Of a stretch of DNA of 64,000 nt, positions 11,069 through 21,325 are shown piece by piece. The notes under the pieces are model-generated. The model searched no databases and was not told the origin of the DNA. It saw only the letters and a program-made list of their open reading frames with translations. The stretch's first letter is position 1; the number at the start of each line of letters is the position of its first letter. Where the stretch lies: contig JAJAGP010000210.1 in the NCBI GenBank assembly GCA_025084515.1, positions 532,359 through 596,358 of the forward strand. The letters are read 5' to 3'. Origin of the DNA: Ancistrus triradiatus (Eukaryota; Chordata; Actinopteri; Siluriformes; Loricariidae). A program made the position numbers and the translations under genes.

Positions 11069-12391
11069 CACTCACTAGCCACTTTATTAGGTACACCCGT
11101 TCAACTGCTTGTTAATGCAAATATCTAATCAGCCAATCACATGGCAGCACCTCAATGTATTTATGTATGTAGACATGGTCAAGACAACCTGCTGAAGTTC
11201 AAACTGAGTATCAGAATGGGGAACAAAGGTGATTTAAGTGATTTTGAACGTGGCATGAGTGGCATGGTGGCTCGGCTGGTAGCATTGTTTGGTAGCATCC
11301 CAGGTGGAGTGGTCTGGGTCCTTTCTATGTGGAGTCTGCATGTGTGAGTGTATGTCCCCTACCATGGATTAGCGCCCTGTCTAGGGTTGTTCCCGCCTTG
11401 CGCCCTATGTTGCCAGCTAGTCACCGGTTCTCCTGCGACCCTGTCCAGGATCAAGCAGATAAGAAAGTGAATGAATAAATGTGGCATGGTTGTTGGTGAT
11501 AGATAGGCTGGGTCTGAGCATTTCAAAAACTGCGGGAATTTTGATGCACAGCCATGTCTGGGGTTTACAGAGAATGGTCGGAAAAAGAGAAAATATCCAG
11601 TGAGCAGCAGTTCTCTGAGCAAAAATGCCTTGTTGATTTCCAGAAGTCAGAGGAGAATGGCCAGACTGGTTTCAGCTGATAGAAATGCAACAGCCACTCA
11701 AATAACAGCTTGTTACAACTGAGGTATGTAGAAAACCATCTCTGAATGCACAACTTGTTGGACCTTGAAGCAAATGGGCTACAGCAGCAGAAGGCCTCAC
11801 CCAGTACACCTCCTCTCAGGAAAAACCTTGCCTGGTCTGATGAGTCTTGAGGGTTTTGAGGGTCAGAATTTGGAGTAAACAACATGAAAGCATAGATCAT
11901 CCTGCCTTGTGTCAATGGTTCAGGCAAGTGGAGGTGGTGTAATGGTGTGGGGGATATTTTCTTGGCACAATGTTGGCCCCTTAATACCAACTGAGCATTG
12001 TTTAAACACCACAGCCTACCTGAGTATTGTTGCCGACCAGGTCCATCCCTTTATGACCACAGTGTACCATCTTCTATGTGCCACGTCACAAAGCTCAAAT
12101 CAACTTAAACTGGCTTCTTGAACATGACAGTGAGTTCATTGTACGAAAATAGCCTCCACAGTCACCAGATCTCAATCCAATAGAGCACCTTTGGGATGTG
12201 ATGGAATGTGAGATTTGCATCATGGATGTGCAGCCGACAAATCTGCAGCTGTCAATGGGGACCAAAATCTCTGAGGAATGTTTTCAACATCTTGTAGAAT
12301 CTTTAATACAAATAATTAAGGCAGTTCTGATGCCAAAACAGGGTCCAACACGGTACTAGCAAAATGTACCTAATAAAGTGACCTGTGAGTG
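11069..12391 (+). mobile_element. Tc1-like element family A, both termini present
   Basis: TA-flanked ends are CACTCACTAGCCACTTTATT at left and its inverted form ACCTAATAAAGTGACCTGTG at right. The plus strand carries a decayed transposase: near 12150-12200 the codons read like PQSPDLNPIEHLWDVM, the end of the catalytic domain. Stops and indels break the frame, and an R1 repeat has inserted near 11258-11484. This copy defines the ends of family A for the truncated copies. Confidence 0.85.
11258..11484 (+). repeat. R1 repeat inserted inside a Tc1-like element
   Basis: The R1 phrases GTGGCTCGGCTGGTAGCA, CTGTCTAGGGTTGTTCC and the tail AAGAAAGTGAATGAATAAA interrupt the transposase region. A GTGGCATG motif occurs on both sides and may be the target duplication. 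Confidence 0.7.
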
Positions 12392-12393
12392 TA

Positions 12394-13074
12394 TGCATAC
12401 AATATATACACAGTCTATACTTTCTCATAACCACATATAAATTGCTTAGAGGGAAAATATTCATATTAAAAACCTTTCCATTTATGTGTTAAATCAGAAT
12501 GAGTCCTGTCCTTTATTTGGTAATAGACGCTGATGCATGATGTAATGAATGATGTAAAACAAAACCAGTGAATTGTTTTAAAATTGTGGAACATTTTGTA
12601 TCTAACAGAAACAAAGGCTGTTGGAAGGAATGGCATACCTCAGGCTTAATGGAACGTTTGGGCAAGTAATCAACATTTTATCAAACAGAGTTAAAAACAG
12701 AGTTTGATTGGCTATTATGGAACTGACTGCCAACATAACTTGCTGTGTAGATTATGGAGTGTGATGCTGTGTTTAAGATCCCAGTTTGACAAGCCCCATG
12801 CCAGCAGTAAGTTGCATGTAGTGGATGCAATGCTGCAAAACATTTATTTCATACTTTCCATAGTTTATTGTTTCATTTTTGTGTTTCAGTTTTGTGTTGA
12901 GTACATTTTATTGTGGTTTAGGTTTAAAATACTAAGAATGTCAGCAGGGACTGTACATTAGAGCAACAGATAGCGAGGCGTTAATCTCTGTCTCTTTTCA
13001 ATACAGCATGCATGTATGTAATCTGTAGGTGTTACTCCTCTGACAGTGATTTCCCATTTGTCTCACATCACCAC
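12394..13074. other. Intergenic stretch, nothing recognised
   Basis: AT-rich sequence without coding motifs. Confidence 0.4.
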
Positions 13075-13316
13075 CACTTCAATATCACTGCAGTGCTGAG
13101 AATGGTCCACCACCCAAATAGTACCTGATCTGTGGGGGTCCTGAGAATTAGAGAACAGATTAAAGGGGACTAGAAGTCTTTAGAGAAACAGATGGACTAC
13201 AGACTGTAATTGTTGAACTACAGAGTGCTTCAATATTGTAAGTGAAACTGATAAAAATGGACAAAGAATGTATCAACAAAAAGGGGGTCATAATGTTATG
13301 CCTGATCGGTGTGTAT
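13075..13316 (+). mobile_element. Non-autonomous DNA element family F, right part
   Basis: It shares GATGGACTACAGACTGTAAT and AACTACAGAGTGCTTC with the copy at 51945-52540. It ends in ATAATGTTATGCCTGATCGG, close to the right terminus of the Tc1-like element ending at 43603. Confidence 0.65.
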
Positions 13317-13467
13317 TCTTGTTTTGGTTCTGTTATTGCTATTTTGCAAATTTGAAATATCCGCCCATTTTGACAAGCAACTAACAAGCAAGTATGTTCA
13401 TTGTGGATGATACTCATTTTGCACCCGTATATGTAAATTATATCATAACTATATAAATCTCATAACT

Positions 13468-13662
13468 GTGGTAGCCTAGTGGATAAGGTACTGGACTATG
13501 GAGCAGAAGGTCCAGGGTTCAAATCCCACCTCTGCCAAACTGCCACTGTTGGGTCCTTGAGCAAGGCCCTTCACCCACAATTGCTTGGATTGTAAGACTG
13601 TACCAATTGTAAGTCGCTCTGGATAAGGGCGTCTGCTAAATGCTGTAAATGTAAATGTAAAT
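13468..13662 (+). repeat. tRNA-derived SINE family A, full copy
   Basis: The A box is TAGCCTAGTGGATAAGG and the B box is GGTTCAAATCC. The body contains CCACTGTTGGGTCCTTGAGC. The tail GTCGCTCTGGATAAGGGCGT then CTGCTAAATG ends in repeats of AAATGT. The tail is the widespread fish SINE/L2-type 3' end, presumably recognised by a partner LINE. Confidence 0.85.
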
Positions 13663-15111
13663 AACTCAAACATTTCAAGCAGTAATAGTAATGCACTATG
13701 TCTTAATGACTTGATCTCACGTTGAGGGCAGGAAATTGCAGTGATTCCAAATACTAGCATACATATTGTGTATTCCGTGCATCTTCCTGCATATAGATTG
13801 TATGAAATTGCCATTTCTGTGCAGACATGAACTAGACTGCAGGGATTCATTTTGAAAGTTAGCTTGCCACAGAATATTTGTACGTTAGCGTCACAAGTGC
13901 CACACAGGAAGCACTCGCCTGTGTTCTCCTTGAGAAAAGGCCTTTCCATCTTTAACAACACGCTATCCGTCTCGGCATCTGGTCGCCAGTCACATGTTCA
14001 GGCCCATTTTGAGTATGCTGCCCAAGAATGGTGAATGGCTATTGGTTCAAAAGGATGTGGTTGCAGCATGTGTGCGTGTTACAAGGGCCATTTCCTAGCC
14101 TTGATCTCCCCTGTGTTTTATGATGGAAAATGGAAGGAAATAAATACATAATAATTCAGCCATTGAATAGAACAGTTTTCAACACGTGGGTTTTTTTTTC
14201 ACTGACTTGTTTGTGTTTACCTAAGGGGTTTGACATTTTCATCGCATTAAATTGTGGACAGAAGTTACTCTGCGGCCAGAGCTTGGAAAGGATGTGCTCA
14301 CACTCCGTTATGGCTACAGCTAAGCACATTACAGCATGTTTATTTGTCTTACATTTGTATCTGCCACAGGTCCTACAGGATGCGTTTCGTCCTTTAAAAG
14401 TATGAAAGGTCATATTTTTAATATCATAAAAAACACAATGTGAAGAAATGCATTTTCTTTGTAGTGCATTTCCCCATAGGCCACATGTCCTTTCAGGCTC
14501 TGCTTTCGCCTTTGAAACAGCCAGCACCTCTTTCCCGCTACTCCGTCGCTATGCCACAGTGTTTGCAACAAATATTTAACCTGCTAAATTATAATTTTTG
14601 CTGCTAAATTACAATTCTCGTCCCAGCAGGGCTTTTAAAGCATGCGAAGTGGACGAGCGTGATGGTACTCTCATGTGGTTCATCAGCCTGAGACAGCCTA
14701 AACACTTTGCCACAACGCACAGAAGTTACGGAGAGCATTGCACACATTCCACTTTAATTGTACACTTGTTGCCTTCAAAGGCAAGAAGCTGTAGTCTAGA
14801 TTCAAGGAATCTGGGATACAACAATAAGCCACACATCCGTCCAGCCCAAAGCCGCAGGCTATTTAAAGATACAGTAGGCTGTACTTTTTTGCCACTAAAT
14901 GAAGCACCCACCCTTCCGCTACGCTACATATTGGAAACAGATGCTTCATGGCATTATGCTTAGCTAAATTCTATGCATTGTGACTTTCAGCCTTTCTTTC
15001 AAACCGAGGGCCTGATGTACAAACGCGGGCCGCGTGTGCCAAAAACCCATATCAGGGTTAGTGATACGCTGGGGCAGTAAGCCAGTTTTCTCCTCAGATT
15101 TGGAATACAAT
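13663..15111. other. Intergenic stretch, apparently unique
   Basis: Open frames here show no domain. The base composition (13900-14980) is more balanced than the flanks. No repeat is shared with the rest of the window. Confidence 0.35.
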
Positions 15112-15275
15112 TGGTGGCTCAGTGGTTAGGGTTCTGGACTGTCTTCCACCGACCAACAGGGGTTGAGGGTTCAAGTTGCTGCATTGCCGAGCTGCTTTGT
15201 TGGGCGCCTAAAGCAAGGCCCAAGGCTGTACTAACTGTAAGTGATTCTGGATAGTTGCATCTGCTAAATGAAATC
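15112..15275 (+). repeat. SINE family A-like, diverged
   Basis: It has GGTGGCTCAGTGGTTAGGG, a B-box-like GGTTCAAGTTGC and the tail GTGATTCTGGATAGTTGCAT followed by CTGCTAAATG. Confidence 0.6.
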
Positions 15276-15404
15276 AGTTATATGGCAATAAAATATTTGT
15301 AGTCAGTGGTGGGTCAGTAATTAAGACTTCTGAAAGGAAGGTTAGGTGGCCTTATCCTGACTCCAAGATGTCATGGTTAGACCCTTGAGCCTTAACACTG
15401 ACAG

Positions 15405-15490
15405 CCTTCAGCAGGCACCCTTTTCCAGAGCGACTTGCAGTCCAAGGGTCTTGCTCAAAGGCTCAGTAGTTGCATCTTGGCAGAGCTAAG
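15405..15490 (-). repeat. SINE family A fragment, inverted
   Basis: It contains CCAGAGCGACTTGCAGTCCA and GGGTCTTGCTCAAAGG, the reverse complement of the family A 3' half. Confidence 0.55.
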
Positions 15491-16358
15491 ATTAGAGGGG
15501 GCTATGATGATGATTTTAGTCTGTGATCTTTAGATCTGCCATAATGGAGTGAAGACAGTTCATCACTTGAAAATGTAAATGCTGGCATGACATCAAAAGG
15601 TGTTTTAACAACAAGATGCTACTCAATGTACTGGTCCAGCTTGCGCTTTCTCTGACTGGCACATGATTAAACCAGTAATACAACAACAGTTTGCAAAGCA
15701 ATCAAATAACAATATCAAAGACATGGGATAAAACAAGGAAGTGCTGGAAATACCTCACCGATGTCGTGACATTTTATCTGACCAAGGACACTCATCAAAC
15801 CAGCTAAAACAAGGTGACACAGTTACTTCTTCTCTCAGCTAGTCGTCTTCACTACTTCCCAAGTTGCAAAAATGTTTCTAACACCAAAATTCTTCTGATA
15901 TACAGACAAATTTAGAGATATGATTACAACCAAAATTATTTTTTGCTGTTACTAGAGATTTATGGTCTAGCCAGACTTCAGCTTTCAACCATAGTTGAAT
16001 TTATGTTGTTGGAAACCTACAAGATGATGGTCATATTTGTTGCTGTTGGTTTTTAAGAAAGTTATTCTTTTGTGGAGCTAGATTTTAATAATAGGTTAAT
16101 TATTTTGGTTGCTTTGTTCATTTGCAAATTAGTCTTAAAAACCAACTTTAAAAATAATTTTGATAAATATCATGAATCAAGGTCCAGCCCAAAAAACTGT
16201 GATGTATTTTTTTCCAGGTCGCCCACATGTAGTTGGAATTTGAACCTGCAACCTTCCTAGCACTGAGCTATGGGAGGGAGTGCTCTATTGTGCATTGTCT
16301 TTAAAAACATGTAGTACAATGCTGTAATCTTAGGATTGCAGCATTATTAATGTAATGT
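15491..16358. other. Intergenic stretch, nothing recognised
   Basis: AT-rich sequence leading into the ATT array. Confidence 0.4.
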
Positions 16359-16399
16359 ATTATTATTATTATTATTATTATTATAAATATTCTTATTGC

Positions 16400-16439
<40 letters not shown>

Positions 16440-16449
16440 AATATTCTAA

Positions 16450-16490
<41 letters not shown>

Positions 16491-16557
16491 ATTAATATTA
16501 ATATTATTATTGTTATTCTAAATATTATTATTGTTATTGCTATTATTATTATTATTG

Positions 16558-16607
<50 letters not shown>

Positions 16608-16822
16608 AATATTCTTATTACTATTATTATTATTATTATTATTGTTATTATAAATATTCTTATTGTTATTGCTATTATTATTATTATTATTATTATTATA
16701 AATATTATTATTGTTATTGCTATTATTATTGTTATTATTATTATTATTATCATAAATATTTTTATTGTTATTGCTATTATTATTATTATTATTATTATTA
16801 TAAGTATTCTTATTGTTGTTGC

Positions 16823-16853
<31 letters not shown>

Positions 16854-16984
16854 GTAAATATTCTTATTGTTATTGCTATTATTATTAGTATTATTATTAT
16901 TATTGTTATTATAAATATTCTTATTGTAATTGCTATTATTATTATTATTATTATTATTATAATAAATATTCTTATTGTTATTGC

Positions 16985-17015
<31 letters not shown>

Positions 17016-17043
17016 AATATTCTTATTGTTATTGCTATTATTA

Positions 17044-17084
<41 letters not shown>

Positions 17085-17112
17085 AATATTCTTATTGTTA
17101 TTGCTATTATTA

Positions 17113-17144
<32 letters not shown>

Positions 17145-17175
17145 GTTATTGCTATTATTATTATTATTATTAATG
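16359..17175. repeat. Interrupted (ATT)n array with higher-order periodicity
   Basis: The 817 bases are almost pure TTA/ATT trinucleotides. They are punctuated about 13 times by a block of the form AAATATTCTTATTGTTATTG plus CTA, spaced about 45-85 bases. Long open frames (poly-Asn or poly-Ile) are artefacts of the repeat. Confidence 0.95.
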
Positions 17176-18177
17176 TTGCTGAAATTCCTTGACCCAAGCA
17201 TGACATAAGTAGCTTTGACATGACGACTCTGCTTTGGCCTTATTTGTCTAAAATGGAAACAACCCTATGTAAGCTCTGGCTCAGTCTAAGATTAATTATT
17301 TCCCTTTCTGTGGCCCCGCAAATGCTGTGTGTTTGATGTGCTCAGCTGTGTTGTGGGACTACTGTTCAGCCCACCTTTGTAACTTGAGTAATTATGGCAT
17401 CTGCTCTCCATTAAAAGACCTCCACTTTGACGCTTTGACAACTTATAGCCATTGAAAGAAGAGGATCTACAACCTTTGTGATAACACGTTTCAACCAATG
17501 AACAGCAGTCAGATACAATAAGTTTGAGCAATTTACTTGTGTAGCTTAACTCAAATTTAATTTGATACTTTTAAAGAACAATAGCAGATGGGAGGCTTTA
17601 GGCCTTTTTAAATGGTAATAAAAATTCCATCAAGCCTCTTTAGAGCTGAAAGTGTCATGTCCATCATACTTCAGAAAATTACACAAAGCCGTTCATTAGA
17701 TAAAGACCAACCAAAGGCCCAAAGATTTTCACTAGGTTACAGACTATAAAGCAGCGCATTCCGCAGTGTAGTTTCTTTCTTTCTTTTTTTAACATTACTC
17801 GCTGCAAAAGGATGAAAGGGAAGAATTGAATGGAAGGCAGGTATATAATCATTGCTGGCAGGAGAGCAGGTGATGCAACCCATTTGGAGGATTTATAGGC
17901 TGGCATGTGGGGACACGTTCAACAGTGAAGAGCAGAAATGAGCATAGGAATGGAAAACTATACATTGTATTACTGCAAACATAATGAATATCCAGGCCTT
18001 TACCTCATCTGCACATACTGCTGGATTATTCATTATCCTGTACAGAAAAAAACATATATTCTCATTCATTAGAATGAATACATTCTTATTCATGTGAATA
18101 CAAAATAGTCAAATGAAAATGAATTAAATAAACGTCAAAATATTGCAACCAGAATGTTTTTTTTTGTTTTTTTTTAA
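17176..18177. other. Intergenic stretch, nothing recognised
   Basis: Apparently unique AT-rich sequence with no coding motif. Confidence 0.35.
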
Positions 18178-18262
18178 ATAGAGATCAGATGCACTGATTG
18201 CAATTTTCTAGGCTGATTCCGATCTCCATTTGAACACATGATCAGCCGATTCAGATTTTCTT
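18178..18262 (-). mobile_element. Possible hAT-type element end
   Basis: TAGAGATCAGATGCACTGAT, then GGCTGATTCCGAT and GATCAGCCGATTCAGA, resembles the GATGCACCGAT and GGCCGAT subterminal repeats common in fish hAT elements. It may belong with the zinc-finger remnant at 19066-19237. Confidence 0.35.
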
Positions 18263-18459
18263 TTGATGGAAACTTTTAAAGCAATTGCTATTAAAGCAAT
18301 GATGACCCGTGAAAACAAATATATAACCTGTATTTTAGGACCCAAATTCAGTTAGCTCCAGATGGAATTGATTAACCAAAATATAAATAAATAAGTAAAA
18401 GAAATGAAGAAAATAAATGTTCATCAAAAAAGAAAATGAATTAAACAATAAAGAAAACC

Positions 18460-18810
18460 CCCACGTGATTCCGCCTTGCCAGCGGCATACGGGTCCACGC
18501 ATGTGCAAAAGCGCTGGAGCGGAGCCAGAAAAAAACTCTGAATTAAAGCCCTCTGCAGTGTGGAATAGACGGGACCAAGGAGGCTCGGCGTCCTTTTGAA
18601 GGACGGAGAAGGAGGGGGGCGACGGCGTGAGTGAGGGAAAGGATGGGCGAGTCTCGCAGTCCCGAGCGAGATTTAAACCCACCGAGGAAACCTGGTAAAT
18701 AAATGTAAAAAAAAAAAGAAAACAAACACTGACAAAGGTTACCTCGGGCCTCCTGATCCTACGAAAAACTGAGCCCCTTAACGGACTCAGTTCACCAGTT
18801 TCCCTAGCCA
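18460..18810. other. CpG-rich patch in an AT-rich intergenic region
   Basis: Clusters of CG (GGGGCGACGGCGTGAG, GGGCGAGTCTCGCAGTCCC) stand out from the surroundings. No conserved protein is visible in any frame. It could be an unmethylated promoter or enhancer, an untranslated first exon, or the 5' end of the neighbouring hAT-like element. The sequence does not decide between these. Confidence 0.35.
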
Positions 18811-19065
18811 AACAAAATCCGCTCTAGAAAGCGATCAAAGCCGGATAAGGGCTGTTGCAGCAGCGCGATGCCGAAGCGTTTAGCCTACCACGAAAGCAAA
18901 GATGCGACACCTGCGTGAGCCCTAAGGTGTGCTTAAATAGGCCCACCACAGATGTCGCCACTTTCACACATACCGCCAAATTGGAACTGGCGCATGCGTG
19001 ATCGTGCTGAGCATATTGAGTCGACGCTGCCTCTAGCGGCCCAAGCATGACTCCTAATAGGGGCT

Positions 19066-19237
19066 GCTGGCTTGTGCCTGGCTCTGTACTCTCGCCAGCT
19101 TTAGCTTTAACATCTTTGCTTTTGTTAGTTTTGTCAAATTTCACGTATTCATCGGGGTGATGCTGTATTAAATGTCTTATAGAGTTTGTTATTCTGAACT
19201 TTTTTGTTCCCCAACAGCTGCAAACTGTGTGTTGCAA
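19066..19237 (-). pseudogene. hAT-like transposase remnant, BED zinc-finger region
   Basis: A minus-strand open segment encodes CSCWGTKKFRITNSIRHL followed by IQHHPDEYVKF. The order of cysteines, then RHLxxHH, then PDEY, resembles BED-type zinc fingers at the N terminus of hAT transposases, which bind transposon ends. The cysteine spacing is C-x-C instead of the usual C-x2-C, so the finger is probably degenerate. After a Ser/Thr/Gln-rich linker the resemblance stops, and no catalytic domain is seen. A ZBED-type host gene exon is a less likely alternative. Confidence 0.45.
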
Positions 19238-19259
19238 ACAGCACGCTCTGCAGTCATTA

Positions 19260-20384
19260 GTTTGATGTTAATCAACTTCCAATGTAAGGTCTTAATGAAC
19301 ATTTTCTGTGCTGTGTAAAATTTGTCTGATTCAAACTTTCAAAGAGGTTTAAAATGCAGAAAAGTCCTTTACCCAGTGTTTCTCTGTTGGGTTTGTTGCT
19401 ATGTCATCACACTAATTGTTTAAAGGCTTTTAAATAATTATACAGAACACCACATTATGCTACCTAACCACAGCACTGCTCTATCCTGTAACTAGTTTAT
19501 ATATAAGGTTTGCTAACTATTATATTGTTTCAATAAAATGAATAGCCATGTTCACTAGATAACTAGGTAAAACATGAAATAGTTTCGTTAAAAACAGACA
19601 CTGTTTACTGGCAAGCGATTTTATATTCTCAGTATTACAAGCCCTTTAAACACTCAAAACCCACCCGGTTTCATTCAGCGTAATAACAGTAACAGTAAAA
19701 TGTACCACGATGTGCCCTACTACTCATGAAAACCCTGTGATACACATTGTGACATATAACAAATTCCACAAACAATGGTTTTGGTGGAATTTAGGTTTCA
19801 GTGAGCTACATTTTCTCTGTATTTAATGGCACATTGTCTGAGTGATTCACAGATGATTCACTCATAAATGATTCCACATTATAGGACTGTGCCAGTCAAG
19901 CAAGCAAAGTGTTCTCTGTGAAAACAATAATAGCTCCTTAATTTCTGAATCACTCCCATTTGCAGACGTTTGTGCTTTTCAGGATTAGTATTACATAGGG
20001 AGGTGGAATAATTAGCTATAATTACTTGCAATGATTTTGATCCTACCCGATACCATCATGTAAGTCTGTACAATCACAGGCTGTGCAATCAAGCAATTGG
20101 AAATAATGCGTCACCTTTTATCTACCACAAAATAATGTGTAAAGTAATCCCAAGTTACATGTCGATAAAGATTATGGGATCTTTATGCCTTATGGGAAAA
20201 TAGTTTTCGTCTGTTTTATACACTCCGGGCAGTTTCCCCCAAAACCAATTTTGAAATACTCAATAAGTAATTATAGATGACAAAAATACACTTAAAAAAA
20301 GCCCTAGGTGTTATATATTTATATATATATATACGACCCAAACAAATTTCAAATGTCACTCCACAACACTGTTTTCCACATATT
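19260..20384. other. Intergenic stretch, nothing recognised
   Basis: AT-rich sequence without coding motifs. Confidence 0.4.
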
Positions 20385-20500
20385 GTCATTCCAGTTTTTT
20401 TGGGCTCAGGCTTTTCACTGTGTTCCCCTTTTGAAAAATGGTTTCTAGGCTGCTATACTTTGTAGAATGGTCAACTTGGCATCCCGATGAAGCTGCCCTA
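20385..20500 (+). mobile_element. Tc1-like family D fragment
   Basis: AATGGTCAACTTGGCATCCC and GATGAAGCTGCC match the interiors of the copies at 26774-27130 and 29416-29911. Confidence 0.6.
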
Positions 20501-20511
20501 TACAGTGCACT

Positions 20512-20515
<4 letters not shown>

Positions 20516-20585
<70 letters not shown>
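20516..20585. repeat. (GT)n microsatellite
   Basis: Uninterrupted GT run of about 70 bases. Confidence 0.98.
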
Positions 20586-20587
<2 letters not shown>

Positions 20588-21149
20588 AGCCTACTATAAT
20601 AAAATCTCTAACTCATTCAAATCCTTAGAAGTTCATTACTCTCATGCTAACATTAATATATCATACAAACATATACATTTTCTTCCATAATTGACTGAGT
20701 TGTCCTCTTTACTCCAGTAATGAGCTAAACCACTCCCCTCAATGGGCATTAGTGTGTCTTACTAGCTAATTTATGGGCTTTTGTTCACACATCAGCCGCC
20801 CAGTAATTAAGAGCAAGTTTACGTGATGTCACCAAGCAAAGTGTTTTCTATTTCTATTTTATTTTATTAAATAAAAATAAAAAATCAAGAAATGTGATGT
20901 GTACAAAACACATGTAAAGTTCTCTGTAGAGGTGTGGTGTAATGTAATTATAAAATTCAGTAATTATAAAATAGTCAGAGGAGAGTACTGACGCATGTAA
21001 TTAAAGTGATCTTAAGAAAAAATTGTACTTTGACCTGTAGTTTAGAAGGTGGAGTTTAATTCTTACCTAAATAATGCTTCACTCTTTATTCCAGAGCCTA
21101 TCAGAGGCGAGCAAGTACTCTGAAGAGAGCGCAAATTCATAGCAGGGCT
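20586..21149. other. Intergenic stretch, nothing recognised
   Basis: AT-rich sequence, no coding motif. Confidence 0.4.
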
Positions 21150-21325
21150 GAGTAGTGGTTGGTTTTGCATTACTGGCAGATGATCCCCCACCCAGAATCC
21201 TCTCAGACACAGCCAGTTGTGTTTGCGTTATACCCGACCTTGCCAGAAGGCATCACCAGGACTCAAATCCAGGTCACCACGGTGTTGGGCTAGTACGCTG
21301 TTGCTGCGTCATCCAGGTGCCTACT
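21150..21325 (-). repeat. tRNA-derived SINE family B
   Basis: The reverse complement has GACCTGGATTTGAGTCCTGG, then GATGCCTTCTGGCAAGG, as in the other family B copies. The head corresponds to GGCACCTGGATGACGCAGC. Confidence 0.6.

Noticed and set aside
13476..13961. 161-codon minus-strand open frame
   Set aside because: Its C-terminal half is the complement of a SINE A copy and the rest shows no motif.
16301..17221. Long minus-strand open frames encoding poly-Ile or poly-Asn
   Set aside because: They are translations of the ATT array and have no protein-like composition, start context or splice signals.
18335..18811. 158-codon minus-strand open frame with a hydrophobic stretch
   Set aside because: The hydrophobic part comes from T-rich DNA; there is no conserved domain and no supporting splice structure.
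20516..20585. Regularly spaced repeats as a possible CRISPR-like array
   Set aside because: This and similar tracts are dinucleotide microsatellites without spacers; the genome is vertebrate.
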